Made by a program: the position numbers and the translations under genes. Below are positions 42,917-51,852 of a stretch of 64,000 bases of DNA, in pieces (positions within the stretch are counted from its first letter, which is position 1; every line of letters begins with the position of its first letter). A model generated the notes under the pieces. That model was given only the letters and a program-made list of their open reading frames with translations, was not told where the DNA came from and searched no databases. This DNA comes from Cupriavidus pauculus (GTDB lineage Bacteria > Pseudomonadota > Gammaproteobacteria > Burkholderiales > Burkholderiaceae). The stretch spans positions 868,001-932,000 of the forward strand of contig NZ_CP044067.1 of the NCBI RefSeq assembly GCF_008693385.1. The letters run 5' to 3'.

Positions 42917-43480
42917 ATGACCCGCATTCCCCCGCTCCAGCCAGCGGAGATGAACGACGACCAGCGCGCGGTCCACGCCGCCATCGTGGCCGGCCCGCGC
43001 GGCCAGGTGCGCGGGCCGCTGGCCGTCTGGCTGCATCGGCCCGGCCTCGCCGCGACAGCGCAGGCGCTGGGGCAATACTGCCGTTACGACTCGTCGCTGC
43101 CGCAGCGCCTGTCCGAGCTGGCCATTCTGGTGATGGGCCAGTTCTGGCGTGCCGAGTTCGAATGGTGGGCGCACAAGCCCATCGCGCTGAAGGCTGGCGT
43201 CGATGAGGCCGTCGTGGAAGCCCTGCGCACCGGTGCCGAGCCGGCATTCTCGCGCGAGGATGAAGCCACGGTCTACGCCGTGGTGCGCAGCCTCAACGAA
43301 GCGCATCGCATTCCCGCGCCGCTTTACGACCGCGCGATCGCCGTGCTCGGCAACGATGCCGTCATCGATCTCGTTGGCCTTGCCGGCTACTACACGCTGA
43401 TTTCCATGACCGTGAACGCGTTCGAGGTGATGCCGCCCGACGGCGAGCCGCTCGCGTTCGACACCACCCCCGCACGCTGA
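42917..43480 (+). CDS. Carboxymuconolactone decarboxylase (CMD)-family protein
   Basis: 187-aa all-alpha protein of the AhpD/CMD fold. Conserved features are RLSELAILVMGQFWRAEFEW followed by WAHKPIALKAGVDEAVVEAL; the AhpD-type CxxC is absent, so a peroxidase role is unlikely. The family includes gamma-carboxymuconolactone decarboxylases and uncharacterised catabolic proteins. GGAGACGAC precedes the ATG at 42917; an in-frame ATG at 42821 lies in the operator and is rejected. First gene of the LysR-controlled operon. Its reaction here is unassigned. Confidence 0.82.
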   Translation: MTRIPPLQPAEMNDDQRAVHAAIVAGPRGQVRGPLAVWLHRPGLAATAQALGQYCRYDSSLPQRLSELAILVMGQFWRAEFEWWAHKPIALKAGVDEAVVEALRTGAEPAFSREDEATVYAVVRSLNEAHRIPAPLYDRAIAVLGNDAVIDLVGLAGYYTLISMTVNAFEVMPPDGEPLAFDTTPAR

Positions 43481-43504
43481 TCCCACTCTCAGGAACACCC
43501 CGAA

Positions 43505-44320
43505 ATGTCGCAACAACAAGCAGGCCGGCTCGCCGGCAAGGTCGTACTCGTAACCGGCGCGGGCTGCGTCGGCCCCGGCTGGGGGAATGGACGCGCGGTC
43601 GCCGTGCGCTTTGCCGAAGAAGGCGCGAAAGTGTTTGCCGCGGACAAGAACCTGTCGGCGATGGACGAGACGATCGCCCGTGTCCGCGCGATCGCCGGCG
43701 CCGAGATCGAGGCCCACACCTGCGACGTGACGCAGGCCGCCGAAGTGAAAGCCATGGTCGATGCCTGCGTCGCGCGCTTCGGGCGTGTGGATATTCTCGT
43801 GAACAACGTCGGCGGCTCCGCGCGCGGCGGACCCGTGGATCTCGACGAAGAGGCCTGGGACAGGCAGATCGACTTCAACCTCAAGAGCGTATTCCTGACC
43901 TGCAAGTACGTGCTGCCGCTGATGGAGGCACAGGGTGGCGGCGCGATCGTCAATACGGCGTCCACGTCGGGCACCCGATGGACCGGCGCCGCGCAGGTAG
44001 GCTATGCGTCCGCGAAGGCCGCGGTCATCCAGTTCTCCCGCGTCGTGGCCGTGGAGTATGCGAAGAAGAAAGTGCGCGTGAACACCGTCATTCCCGGCCA
44101 GATGCATACGCCGATGGTGGAAGCACGCCTTGCCGGCCAGCGCGCGGGCGGCGATGTCGAAGCGCTGCTGGCCCAGCGGCAGGCGCGCATCCCGCTCGGC
44201 TTTATGGGCGATGGACGAGATACCGCCAATGCCGCATTGTTTCTGGCGTCCGATGAAGCGCGCTTTGTCACGGGCGCCGAACTCGTCGTCGATGGCGGGA
44301 TGAGCGTGCGCTGCGACTAG
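43505..44320 (+). CDS. Short-chain dehydrogenase/reductase
   Basis: 271-aa SDR with nucleotide motif TGAGCVGPGWGNGRAVA (a longer Gly-rich loop than the classical TGxxxGxG), NNVGGSARGG, the catalytic Ser in NTASTSG and Tyr/Lys in GYASAKAA, and C-terminal ELVVDGGMSVRCD. It oxidises or reduces a secondary alcohol or diol with NAD(P). Located 24 bp after the CMD-family gene and 52 bp before a Bug receptor. The enlarged loop is seen in several catabolic SDRs and does not argue against activity. Confidence 0.9.
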   Translation: MSQQQAGRLAGKVVLVTGAGCVGPGWGNGRAVAVRFAEEGAKVFAADKNLSAMDETIARVRAIAGAEIEAHTCDVTQAAEVKAMVDACVARFGRVDILVNNVGGSARGGPVDLDEEAWDRQIDFNLKSVFLTCKYVLPLMEAQGGGAIVNTASTSGTRWTGAAQVGYASAKAAVIQFSRVVAVEYAKKKVRVNTVIPGQMHTPMVEARLAGQRAGGDVEALLAQRQARIPLGFMGDGRDTANAALFLASDEARFVTGAELVVDGGMSVRCD

Positions 44321-44372
44321 ACAGGCTCCACCCAACGGCGTCATCGATACCAATAACGGAGACAACGCCATC

Positions 44373-45380
44373 ATGCCTTTCGTCAAACCCGCGCGCGCGG
44401 CGATGCGAGCCGTCACGCACGTGCTTGCCGCGTCGGTCGCGCTCGCGATATCGGGCGGGCTGGCCACGGCGCAAGCCGCGGACTACCCCGACAAGCCGGT
44501 ACGAATGGTCGTGGCCTTCTCGCCCGGGGGCCCGACCGACATCATCGCGCGTGTCGTGGCACGCAAGCTCGGCGAGCGGCTGAGCCAGCAGGTGGTGGTG
44601 GACAATCGCCCCGGCGCGGGCGGCAATATCGCCTCGGAGCAGGTCGCCAGATCGGCGGCCGATGGCTATACGCTGCTCTACAACAGCTCGTCGATCGCGA
44701 TCTCGCCCGCGCTGTTCCGCAATCCGAAGCTCGACCCGACGCGGATTTTCACGCCGGTGGCGTACGTGGCGACGGTGCCGCTGGTGGTGGTCGTCAATGC
44801 GGCGAGTCCGATCAGGACGCCCGAGGATTTTCTGCGCGAACTCAAGGCGAATCCGGGCAAGCTCAACTTCGGGTCGTCGGGCAACGGGACCATCGACCAT
44901 CTGACGAGCGTGCTGTTCGCGGCGAAGACGCACACGACGTTCAATCACGTGCCGTACAAGGGCAATGCGGCCGCGCTCCCGGACCTGTTGTCGGGCCGGC
45001 TGGACTTCATGATGTCGGGCAGCCTGAACGCCGCGCTGCCGTTCATCAGGGATGGTCGCCTGCGCGCCATTGCCGCGACCACACGGCAGCGCGTGTCGGT
45101 GTTGCCCGATACGCCGACGCTGGCCGAGACCATCGTGCCCGGCTTCGACTCCGGCACATGGCAGGGCATCGTGGCACCCGCGCATACGCCGCCTGACGTG
45201 GTCAGCCGCCTGAACCGCGAGATTGCGGCGGTGCTGCAGGATCCGGACGCGATCGCGGCGCTGCACGCGCAGGGTGCCGAGCCCACGGGCGGCACGGCTG
45301 CCGCGTATGGGCAGTTGATCAACACCGAGTACGCGCGCTGGACGCAGGTGGTCAGGGACACCGGCGCGCGCTCGGACTAG
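44373..45380 (+). CDS. Bug-family tripartite tricarboxylate receptor, copy 5
   Basis: 335-aa periplasmic binding protein with a long leader (about 1-33, ending AQAAD) and Bug motifs: KPVRMVVAFSPGGPTDIIAR, FGSSGNGTIDHLTSVLFAAK and HVPYKGNAAALPDLLSG. It is the third gene of the operon and one of two Bug genes in it, suggesting either two related ligands or one high- and one low-affinity receptor. The SD (ACGGAGAC) is 12 nt from the ATG at 44373, longer than ideal. Ligand unknown. Confidence 0.9.
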   Translation: MPFVKPARAAMRAVTHVLAASVALAISGGLATAQAADYPDKPVRMVVAFSPGGPTDIIARVVARKLGERLSQQVVVDNRPGAGGNIASEQVARSAADGYTLLYNSSSIAISPALFRNPKLDPTRIFTPVAYVATVPLVVVVNAASPIRTPEDFLRELKANPGKLNFGSSGNGTIDHLTSVLFAAKTHTTFNHVPYKGNAAALPDLLSGRLDFMMSGSLNAALPFIRDGRLRAIAATTRQRVSVLPDTPTLAETIVPGFDSGTWQGIVAPAHTPPDVVSRLNREIAAVLQDPDAIAALHAQGAEPTGGTAAAYGQLINTEYARWTQVVRDTGARSD

Positions 45381-45412
45381 ACCGGCGCTTACCACCTTCA
45401 TCGAGAACCAGG

Positions 45413-46240
45413 ATGCAGACACGCAACGACATCTGGGATTGCCACACCCATATCTTCGGCCCCTACGCCGACCATCCATTGCCGCCGGACGCGGTCTATC
45501 GCCCGCCGGAGGCACCGTTCGCCGCGCTGCGCGCGCTGCATCGCTCGCTCGGGATTACGCACGGCGTCCTCGTGCAGGGCGCCTGCTATGGCGAGGACCA
45601 CGACGCGGTGCTGACCGCGCTCGATACCACCGAGGGTGCCTATCGCGGCGTGGCGCTGATCTCGCCCGACGTGGACGAGGACCATCTGCGGCGGATGCAT
45701 GCGCGCGGTATTCGCGGCATCCGGCTCGGGCTGATGTCGCATCTGGGGGGCAAGCCCGACGCGGGCCGCATGGTGGCGCAGCTCGAACGGATTCGGCCAT
45801 ACGGGTGGCATGCGCTCGTGCATGGCGAGGTCGGCGACGTGGTCGAGGCGCTCGACGTCCTCTTGCCGCAGGGCGTGCCGCTCGTCATCGACCATATGGC
45901 GCGCGTCGAGGCGTCCAGGGGCGTGGACTATCCCGCGTTTGCCGCGCTGGAACGCTGCCTCGCGATGCCCAACGTCTGGATCAAGCTGTCGGGCGCGGAT
46001 CGGATCACCGGCGGCGCGGCGCCCTACGAGGCGGCACTTCCCATCGCGAGACGGCAACTGGCCGCGGCGCCCGAGCGTGCCATCTGGGGCACGGACTGGC
46101 CGCATCCGAACATCGCCTACCCCGTGCCGGACGAAGCCGGGTTGCTCGCCTGGATTCGCCGCGTCTGCGCGGACGTGTTTGCCAACGAGGCAGGAGCGGA
46201 CGCCGTGTTGCGCCATAACCCGTCGCGGCTCTACGCCTAG
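45413..46240 (+). CDS. Amidohydrolase-2 family hydrolase, second copy
   Basis: 275-aa TIM-barrel hydrolase with HxH at residues 11 and 13 (WDCHTHIFGP), a central His in HALVHGEVGD, IDHMAR and WGTDWPH. The pattern equals that of the enzyme at 11443 (PDC hydrolase-like) but the two differ in the N-terminal extension, so they are paralogues with likely different substrates. Weak ribosome site; the 32-bp spacing implies coupling to the Bug gene. Together with SMP-30 in the same operon a lactone-opening step is plausible. Confidence 0.82.
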   Translation: MQTRNDIWDCHTHIFGPYADHPLPPDAVYRPPEAPFAALRALHRSLGITHGVLVQGACYGEDHDAVLTALDTTEGAYRGVALISPDVDEDHLRRMHARGIRGIRLGLMSHLGGKPDAGRMVAQLERIRPYGWHALVHGEVGDVVEALDVLLPQGVPLVIDHMARVEASRGVDYPAFAALERCLAMPNVWIKLSGADRITGGAAPYEAALPIARRQLAAAPERAIWGTDWPHPNIAYPVPDEAGLLAWIRRVCADVFANEAGADAVLRHNPSRLYA

Positions 46241-46256
46241 CCCACAGGAATTGACC

Positions 46257-47210
46257 ATGACCACGATTCCCACCCTTCCAATGCCCGCGGTCCGCTATCC
46301 GGATCCGGCCGTGCAGGCGCTCACCCCCGCGTTCGAGAAATACCGGCTGGGACTCGCCGCCGTCGAGCGCATCGCGTCCGGTTCACGATGGGCCGAAGGG
46401 CCCGTCTGGTTCGGCGATGGCCGCTATCTGCTGTGGAGCGACATCCCGAACAACCGCATCCTCAAGTGGGAGGAGGAGACCGGCATCGTCAGCGTCTTTC
46501 GGTCGCCGTCGGGCCATGCCAACGGCAATACGCGCGACCGGCAGGGACGGCTGGTCAGTTGCGAGCACGGCGGCCGGCGCATCACGCGCACGGAGTACGA
46601 CGGCAGCATCACCGTGCTGATGGACCGCTTCGAGGGCAGGCGCCTGAACTCGCCTAACGATATCGTCGTGAAGTCCGATGGCTCGATCTGGTTTACCGAT
46701 CCGCCGTTCGGCATTGCCGGGTACTACCAGGGCGAACAGGCCGAGCAGGAACTGCCGGAGCGCGTCTACCGGCTCGACCCGACGACGGGCCAGGCCACGG
46801 TGGTCGCCGACGATATCAGTGGCCCCAATGGGCTGGCGTTCTCGCCCGACGAGCGCACGCTGTACGTGATCGAGTCCCGCGCGCGTCCGCGGCGGATCCG
46901 CGCGTTCGCCGTTACCGCGGACGGTGCGCTCGACAACAGCCGGGTGCTGATCGACGCGGGACCCGGCACGCCGGATGGCTTCCGCGTGGATGTCGATGGC
47001 AACCTCTGGTGCGGCTGGGGCATGGGCACGCCGGAGCTCGATGGCGTGCGCGTGTTCTCGCCCGAGGGCGAGGCCATCGGCCATATCTCGTTGCCCGAAC
47101 GATGCGCGAACCTCTGCTTTGGCGGCCGGCATCGTAACCGGCTGCTGATGGCTTCCTGCACTTCCATCTATTCGCTGTACGTGAACGCACAAGGTGCCGC
47201 GGGCGGCTGA
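46257..47210 (+). CDS. SMP-30/gluconolactonase-family protein
   Basis: 317-aa six-bladed propeller of the SMP-30/gluconolactonase/LRE family. Metal and active-site residues are expected in AEGPVWFGDGRYLLWSDIPN (Glu near residue 48), in LNSPNDIVVKSDGSIWFTDP (Asn-Asp) and in GTPDGFRVDVDGNLWCGWG (Asp). It would hydrolyse a sugar or aromatic-derived lactone in the cytosol. Start at 46257 lies 16 bp after the amidohydrolase stop. No signal peptide. In the operon it may act in the same lactone step as the amidohydrolase. Confidence 0.88.
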   Translation: MTTIPTLPMPAVRYPDPAVQALTPAFEKYRLGLAAVERIASGSRWAEGPVWFGDGRYLLWSDIPNNRILKWEEETGIVSVFRSPSGHANGNTRDRQGRLVSCEHGGRRITRTEYDGSITVLMDRFEGRRLNSPNDIVVKSDGSIWFTDPPFGIAGYYQGEQAEQELPERVYRLDPTTGQATVVADDISGPNGLAFSPDERTLYVIESRARPRRIRAFAVTADGALDNSRVLIDAGPGTPDGFRVDVDGNLWCGWGMGTPELDGVRVFSPEGEAIGHISLPERCANLCFGGRHRNRLLMASCTSIYSLYVNAQGAAGG

Positions 47211-47244
47211 CCGTCACGACCGCACCCTTCAAGGAGACCTCGTC

Positions 47245-48210
47245 ATGCAAACCCGAACCACGCTTCGCGGCGTGTTGGCCGCGCTCGCCCTCGTTTTACT
47301 GATGCCTGCCGCCATCGCGGCGCCCATCACCCGGCTCGTCGTAGCCTTTCCCGCCGGCGGTCCCGCCGACACGCTTGCCCGCACGCTGTCGCGTCAGCTC
47401 GAAGCGGAACTCAAGCAAACGGTCGTCGTGGAGAACCGGCCGGGCGCGAACGGTGCCATTGCGATCAATGCCGTGGCGCGCGCGGCCACGGATGGGTCCG
47501 TGCTGTTCCTGACCAGTGCCGGCGCGATCGTGATCAATCCCGCGCTGTATCCGAGCCTGCCTTACGATCCGCAGAAGGACCTCACGCCGATCTCGCTCGT
47601 GGTCAATACGCCCGAGGTGCTCGTGGTCAAGCCGGACGACAACGTCGCCAGCGCAGCCGCGTTCGTCAAGCGCGCGCAATCCGCGGGCAAGCCGCCTAGC
47701 CTTGCGTCCACGGGTATCGGCAGCATGCCGCATATGGCGATCGAGCTGTTCAAGATCTCCACGCACGTGAACTTCCTGCACGTCGCGTACAAGGGTGCGG
47801 CGCCCGCCATTACCGACACGCTCGGCGGGCAGGTGGATGCGTTCTTCGGCGATACGTCCGGGCTCATGACCTACATCACGTCGAAACGCCTGCGGCCGAT
47901 CGGCGTCGCGGCGCCCAAACGCCTGCCGTTCCTGCCCGACGTGCCGACGCTGGCCGAACAGGGCATCGCCAACGTCGAGGCCAGCAACTGGTATGGGCTG
48001 ATGGCACCCGCAGGCACCGGGCCAGACGTCGTGAAGAAGGTCAACGAGGCGCTGCGCCGCACGCTGGCCGCGCCGGCGGTGCGCAAGAACCTCGACCAGC
48101 TCGGGCTGGAGCCCGCCCCGGGCACCCCCGCGGAGTTCACGGCCATCATCAAGGCGGACACCGCGCGATGGACGAAGCTCATCAAGTCCCAGAACATCCG
48201 TGGAGAATGA
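47245..48210 (+). CDS. Bug-family tripartite tricarboxylate receptor, copy 6
   Basis: 321-aa periplasmic binding protein. Signal peptide about 1-25 (LALVLLMPAAIA), then ITRLVVAFPAGGPADTLART, ASTGIGSMPHMAIELFKIST and HVAYKGAAPAITDTLGG. AAGGAGACCTCGTC precedes the ATG at 47245. It is the second Bug in this operon and directly precedes the GST gene with a single base between. The Bug2-type pocket residues differ from copy 5, so separate ligands are likely. Confidence 0.92.
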   Translation: MQTRTTLRGVLAALALVLLMPAAIAAPITRLVVAFPAGGPADTLARTLSRQLEAELKQTVVVENRPGANGAIAINAVARAATDGSVLFLTSAGAIVINPALYPSLPYDPQKDLTPISLVVNTPEVLVVKPDDNVASAAAFVKRAQSAGKPPSLASTGIGSMPHMAIELFKISTHVNFLHVAYKGAAPAITDTLGGQVDAFFGDTSGLMTYITSKRLRPIGVAAPKRLPFLPDVPTLAEQGIANVEASNWYGLMAPAGTGPDVVKKVNEALRRTLAAPAVRKNLDQLGLEPAPGTPAEFTAIIKADTARWTKLIKSQNIRGE

Positions 48211-48211
48211 G

Positions 48212-48898
48212 ATGACGACCGTGATCGCCCCCACCGACGACGCCTTTACCGTGGCGTCCAGCACCAGCGCACGCGCTGGCGAACTTCGCCTCTGCTGGTC
48301 GCCCCGCTCCCCGTTCGTCCGGCGCGTCATGGTTGCCGCGCACGAGCTCGGGCTGGCGGAACGCATCACGTGCATCGACACCGTGGTAGGCATGACGGGC
48401 TGCCATGCGCAGCTTATGCGCATCAACCCGCTCAACAAGATTCCGACGCTGATTACCGACGACGGTTTCGTGCTCTCGGATACGACGTTGATCTGCCAGT
48501 ACCTGGACGGCATCGCGCCGGCGCCGAGGCTCTTTCCACAATCCCATCGCGCGCGGATGCAGTCGATGCGCTGGCACGCGCTCGGCCATGGGCTGACCGA
48601 TCTGCTCGTGCTGTGGCGTAACGAACGGCTGCGCCCCGCCGAACAGCAACACGCGCCCACGCTCGCCGCGTGGCGCGCCAAGTACGACGCCACGCTGGTC
48701 ACCCTCGACCGGGAAGCAGGCACGCTCGCCGGCGCCCCGCTCTGCATCGGCCAGATCGCCATCGCCTGCGCGGTCGGCTACCTCGATTTCCGCTTTCCCG
48801 ACCTCGCGTGGCGCGACAACGTGCCGGCACTGGCGGACTGGTTCGGCACCTTCGATCGGCGGGCCTCGATGCGGGCGACCCTGCCGGCGGGGGGGTAG
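48212..48898 (+). CDS. Glutathione S-transferase
   Basis: 228-aa GST with an N-terminal thioredoxin fold starting after a 25-residue non-conserved stretch (RLCWSPRSPFVRRVMVAAHE), the cis-Pro loop NKIPTLITDDGFVLSDTTLI and a helical C-terminal domain. I use the ATG at 48212 because GGAG lies 6 nt upstream; a GTG at 48200 overlaps the upstream gene. It is the last gene of the LysR-controlled operon and may be a glutathione-dependent isomerase or detoxifier of an aromatic intermediate, as in maleylacetoacetate-type pathways. Substrate unknown. Confidence 0.85.
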   Translation: MTTVIAPTDDAFTVASSTSARAGELRLCWSPRSPFVRRVMVAAHELGLAERITCIDTVVGMTGCHAQLMRINPLNKIPTLITDDGFVLSDTTLICQYLDGIAPAPRLFPQSHRARMQSMRWHALGHGLTDLLVLWRNERLRPAEQQHAPTLAAWRAKYDATLVTLDREAGTLAGAPLCIGQIAIACAVGYLDFRFPDLAWRDNVPALADWFGTFDRRASMRATLPAGG

Positions 48899-49028
48899 CA
48901 GACATTCAGGTCGTGGATGCCCGTCCGATCCGCAAGACATTACGCGTTTCGGAGGGTATCCAGCCTAAAAAATCTATGCCGTAATTCCCAAAAAAGTAGC
49001 CATTAAAAACAATACTTTCAGGGAAATC

Positions 49029-49802
49029 ATGCGGGTCATTCTTGTTGCTCTGCTGTTGTCGAGCGGCCTTTTTGCGGGCTGCGCATCCATCGTCGGCGGG
49101 ACCAATCAGGTGGTATCGGTCGAGACGCGCGACAACGACCAGCCGCACTCGGGCGCCAAGTGCAAGCTGACCAATAGCAAGGGCACGTACTACGTGACCA
49201 CGCCGGGCACCATCACCATCCATCGCGCCTATGGCGACCTCAACGTGCGATGCGACAAGGACGGGCAGGAACCTGGCCTGGCCACGGTGAAGTCCACCAC
49301 GAAGGCCATGGCGTTCGGCAACGTGCTCGTCGGCGGCGCCATTGGCGTGGTGGTCGATACCACGTCGGGCGCGGCCTACGACTATCCGAACGTGATTCTG
49401 GTGCGCATGGGCACGAGCTCCATCGTCAGCACGCCGACGGCGGGCAGAGGGGGGCTCGCGCATGTGGAGACCTCCCTGCCCGCGCCCACCGGCTACGCCG
49501 CCGCGGAGAATGTCGATGCGGTGCCGTACCGGCGTGCCCAGAAAGGCTATGCCACGTACCTCGAACGCAAGGCACCGAAGGCGTTCGTGCTCGCCGACGG
49601 GGGCCATTATGCGCTCTGGTCCAACAGCGCCACGTCCATCGACAAGGCCATGGATCGCTGCCGGGAAATGGGCTTCACGAACTGCCGCCTCTATGCCTAC
49701 GACGACGTCGTGGTCTGGCCGCGCGGCGCGGTGCTCACGGCGGAGGATCCGCTCGAGGGCTCGAAGAGCAAGGTCATCGGCCGGGCGGACTCGGGGCCTT
49801 GA
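49029..49802 (+). CDS. Outer-membrane lipoprotein, unknown function
   Basis: 257-aa protein with a lipoprotein signal (MRVILVALLLSSGLFAGC; lipobox LFAGC, Cys 18) and GGGAAATC before the ATG. The mature part has a beta-rich N-terminal region (VVSVETRDNDQPHSGAKCKL), a hydrophobic turn AMAFGNVLVGGAIGVVVDTT, and a C-terminal SPOR-like or Ala-rich part. Residue 19 is Ala, so outer-membrane sorting is expected. It stands alone before a convergent MFS gene. Similar proteins with the AIGVVVDTTSGA motif are widespread, function unknown. Confidence 0.8.
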   Translation: MRVILVALLLSSGLFAGCASIVGGTNQVVSVETRDNDQPHSGAKCKLTNSKGTYYVTTPGTITIHRAYGDLNVRCDKDGQEPGLATVKSTTKAMAFGNVLVGGAIGVVVDTTSGAAYDYPNVILVRMGTSSIVSTPTAGRGGLAHVETSLPAPTGYAAAENVDAVPYRRAQKGYATYLERKAPKAFVLADGGHYALWSNSATSIDKAMDRCREMGFTNCRLYAYDDVVVWPRGAVLTAEDPLEGSKSKVIGRADSGP

Positions 49803-49825
49803 CCCCGACCGCGGGGTGGGGACGG

Positions 49826-51016
49826 CTACCGCGCCCGCGCGCGCACGCCGGCACCGCGGGCCGCATCGAGCCAGTACAGGATGCCCAGCACCAGCACCGC
49901 CAGCCCCCCCGGCACCACGCCGAGCGCGGATAGGCTCCATCGATCGATCGCCCAGCCTCCCGCGGAGGCGCCGAGCGCGATGCCGAGGTTGGCGGCCGAC
50001 ACGTTGAGCGTCATCGCAAACGCGGGGGCTTCCGCGCCCGCGAGCGTCACCCGCACCTGGCTCAGCGTGACGCCCGCCGTATGGGTCAGGCTCCAGATCG
50101 CGAGCGGGATCGCCGCGGCCAGCAACCCGTGCGTCCAGCTCGCAGCGTTGACGGAGACTGCCAGCGCGATCACGACCACCGCGGTGGCAAGCAGCGGCGT
50201 ACGGTCGGCAAAGCGCCCGGCCAGCGCATTGCCGCCGAGCCCGATCGCGCCGAACGCAAGCAGTGCCAGCGCGAGACCTTCGCCCCGCAGGCCCAGCACG
50301 CTCTCGAGCCAGACGCCGAGGTAGGTGTAGGCAGCGAACATGGCGGCGAACAGCGCGACCGACGCCAGCAGATGCCCGATAAAGCCGCCACTGCGTAGCA
50401 ACCCGAGCTGATTCGCGGCGGGCGGTGCCACATGCGCATCCGCGCGTGGGAACCACACCGCAATGGCCATCGCCATCAGCACAGGCGCGACGGCGAGCAC
50501 GATAAACGGCAGCCGCCAGTTCATGCCCTCGGCCAATGCGATACCGGCGGGCAATGCGATCAGCACGCCGAGCACGAAACCGAGATTGGCGCGCGCAAGC
50601 GCACGTCCGCGCGCGGACGGCGGCGCAAGCCGCGCGACTTCCGCCGCGCCGACGCTGATGAACGCGGGCAAGACCGCGCCCTGCGCGATCCGTGCCAGCA
50701 GCATCAGCGCGAAGCTCGACGTCGCCGCCAGCACGGCATTGCCGATGGCGAACAGCACCAGTCCGGCGATCAATACGCGCCGGGGCGCATACCGGCCCGC
50801 CCCGAGCGTGACAAACGGGCCGGCAACCGCCGCAGCCAATGCAAACAGCGCAGTCAACTGTCCCGCCGTGGCGAGGGGCAGATCGAGATCGGCCGCCATG
50901 CGATGCAGCAGGCCCACCACGATGAACTCGCTGCCCACCACCAGCGCAATGGCCGGTGCCAGCAGCCACAGCACACGCTGCAATGCGGCGTCGGGGCGGT
51001 TGCCGGCGGGCGTCAT
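49826..51016 (-). CDS. MFS transporter (DHA1-type drug/metabolite exporter)
   Basis: 396-aa, 12-TM permease with the A-motif-like GAGRYAPRRVLIAG after TM2 and the DHA1 motif RIAQGAVLPAFISVGAAEVA. The proximal helices read ALFALAAAVAGPFVTL. It is the second gene of a two-gene unit: its ATG overlaps the SDR stop as ATGA, so the two are translated together. Export of a compound modified by the SDR, or of a drug, under the divergent TetR repressor is the simplest reading. Export substrate unknown. Confidence 0.87.
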   Translation of the reverse strand: MTPAGNRPDAALQRVLWLLAPAIALVVGSEFIVVGLLHRMAADLDLPLATAGQLTALFALAAAVAGPFVTLGAGRYAPRRVLIAGLVLFAIGNAVLAATSSFALMLLARIAQGAVLPAFISVGAAEVARLAPPSARGRALARANLGFVLGVLIALPAGIALAEGMNWRLPFIVLAVAPVLMAMAIAVWFPRADAHVAPPAANQLGLLRSGGFIGHLLASVALFAAMFAAYTYLGVWLESVLGLRGEGLALALLAFGAIGLGGNALAGRFADRTPLLATAVVVIALAVSVNAASWTHGLLAAAIPLAIWSLTHTAGVTLSQVRVTLAGAEAPAFAMTLNVSAANLGIALGASAGGWAIDRWSLSALGVVPGGLAVLVLGILYWLDAARGAGVRARAR

Positions 51017-51753
51017 GCGTTCGCTCCGCCGTCGACGGTGAGGCCGGTACCGTTGATCGAGCGTGCGGCCGGGCTGGCAACGAACGCATACAGCGCCGCG
51101 ACGTCGTCGGCATTGCCATAGCGCTTGATAGCCATGCGCTCGCGCTGTCCGTCGGCGCGTTCGCTGTCCGCGGGGTTCATGTCGGTGTCGGTGGAGCCCG
51201 GATGCACGACGTTCACGGTAATGCCACGCGGGCCCAGATCGCGCGCCAGTCCTTTGGTCCACGCGATCAGCGCGGCCTTGCTTGCCGAGTACAGGCTGAC
51301 GCCGCCGGTGGGCACGCGTTCGGCGAGGTTGCTGCCCGTGGAGATGATGCGGCCGCCGTCCCGCATATGGGGAATGGCCGCCTGCGAGGCGACGATCACG
51401 GCGCGAACGTTCACCGCGAGCGTGGCGTCGATGTCCTCGAGCGTCATGTCCTCGATATTGCCCGCGCGGATGATGCCGGCGTTATTGACCAGGATGTCGA
51501 GACCGCCCCACGCCGCGGCCGCGCGATCCACCGCACGCCTGACCGACGCGGGGTCCGCCGCATCCATCTGGATGACGACGGCACGGCCACCCGCTGCCTG
51601 GATCTGTTCGGCCAGCGCTTCGGCCTTGCCGGCCGACCGTTCGTACCCGATGGCGACCGATGCGCCCTCCTCGGCAAAACGGCGAACGATGGCGGCGCCG
51701 ATACCCCGGCTGCCACCGGTGATGAATGCGCGCTTGCCCTGTAGTGACGTCAT
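51013..51753 (-). CDS. Short-chain dehydrogenase/reductase
   Basis: 246-aa classical [27 protein letters not shown] region, catalytic Tyr/Lys in [12 protein letters not shown], Ser in [11 protein letters not shown], and a C-terminal [14 protein letters not shown] lies 9 nt before the ATG at 51753. It heads the SDR-MFS pair, divergent from a TetR repressor across 99 bp. Similar SDR/TetR pairs occur with YxaF/AcrR-type regulators sensing aromatic or quinone stress, but the substrate is unknown. Confidence 0.88.
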   Translation of the reverse strand: MTSLQGKRAFITGGSRGIGAAIVRRFAEEGASVAIGYERSAGKAEALAEQIQAAGGRAVVIQMDAADPASVRRAVDRAAAAWGGLDILVNNAGIIRAGNIEDMTLEDIDATLAVNVRAVIVASQAAIPHMRDGGRIISTGSNLAERVPTGGVSLYSASKAALIAWTKGLARDLGPRGITVNVVHPGSTDTDMNPADSERADGQRERMAIKRYGNADDVAALYAFVASPAARSINGTGLTVDGGANA

Positions 51754-51770
51754 ACCTTGCTCCTTTTCTG

Positions 51771-51833
51771 TAATGAACGACACAAAATTAGCCGAGCCTT
51801 GGCAGATGGTCAAGATATTTTTATAATGACCGA
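51771..51833. promoter_or_regulatory. Direct repeat TAATGAmCGA in the TetR/SDR intergenic region
   Basis: TAATGAACGACACAAAA (51771) and TAATGACCGATACACAAA (51824) share a ten-base core with one mismatch, 53 bp apart on the same strand. The second copy overlaps the TetR -10. Candidate sites for the TetR protein, although a palindrome would be more typical. Confidence 0.35.
51799..51827 (+). promoter_or_regulatory. Sigma-70 promoter for the TetR gene
   Basis: TTGGCA (51799-51804) and TATAAT (51822-51827, 6/6) with a 17-bp spacer, 26 bp before the preferred ATG. The -10 carries a repeat unit that may bind the repressor. Confidence 0.6.
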
Positions 51834-51852
51834 TACACAAATGGAGTCAATC

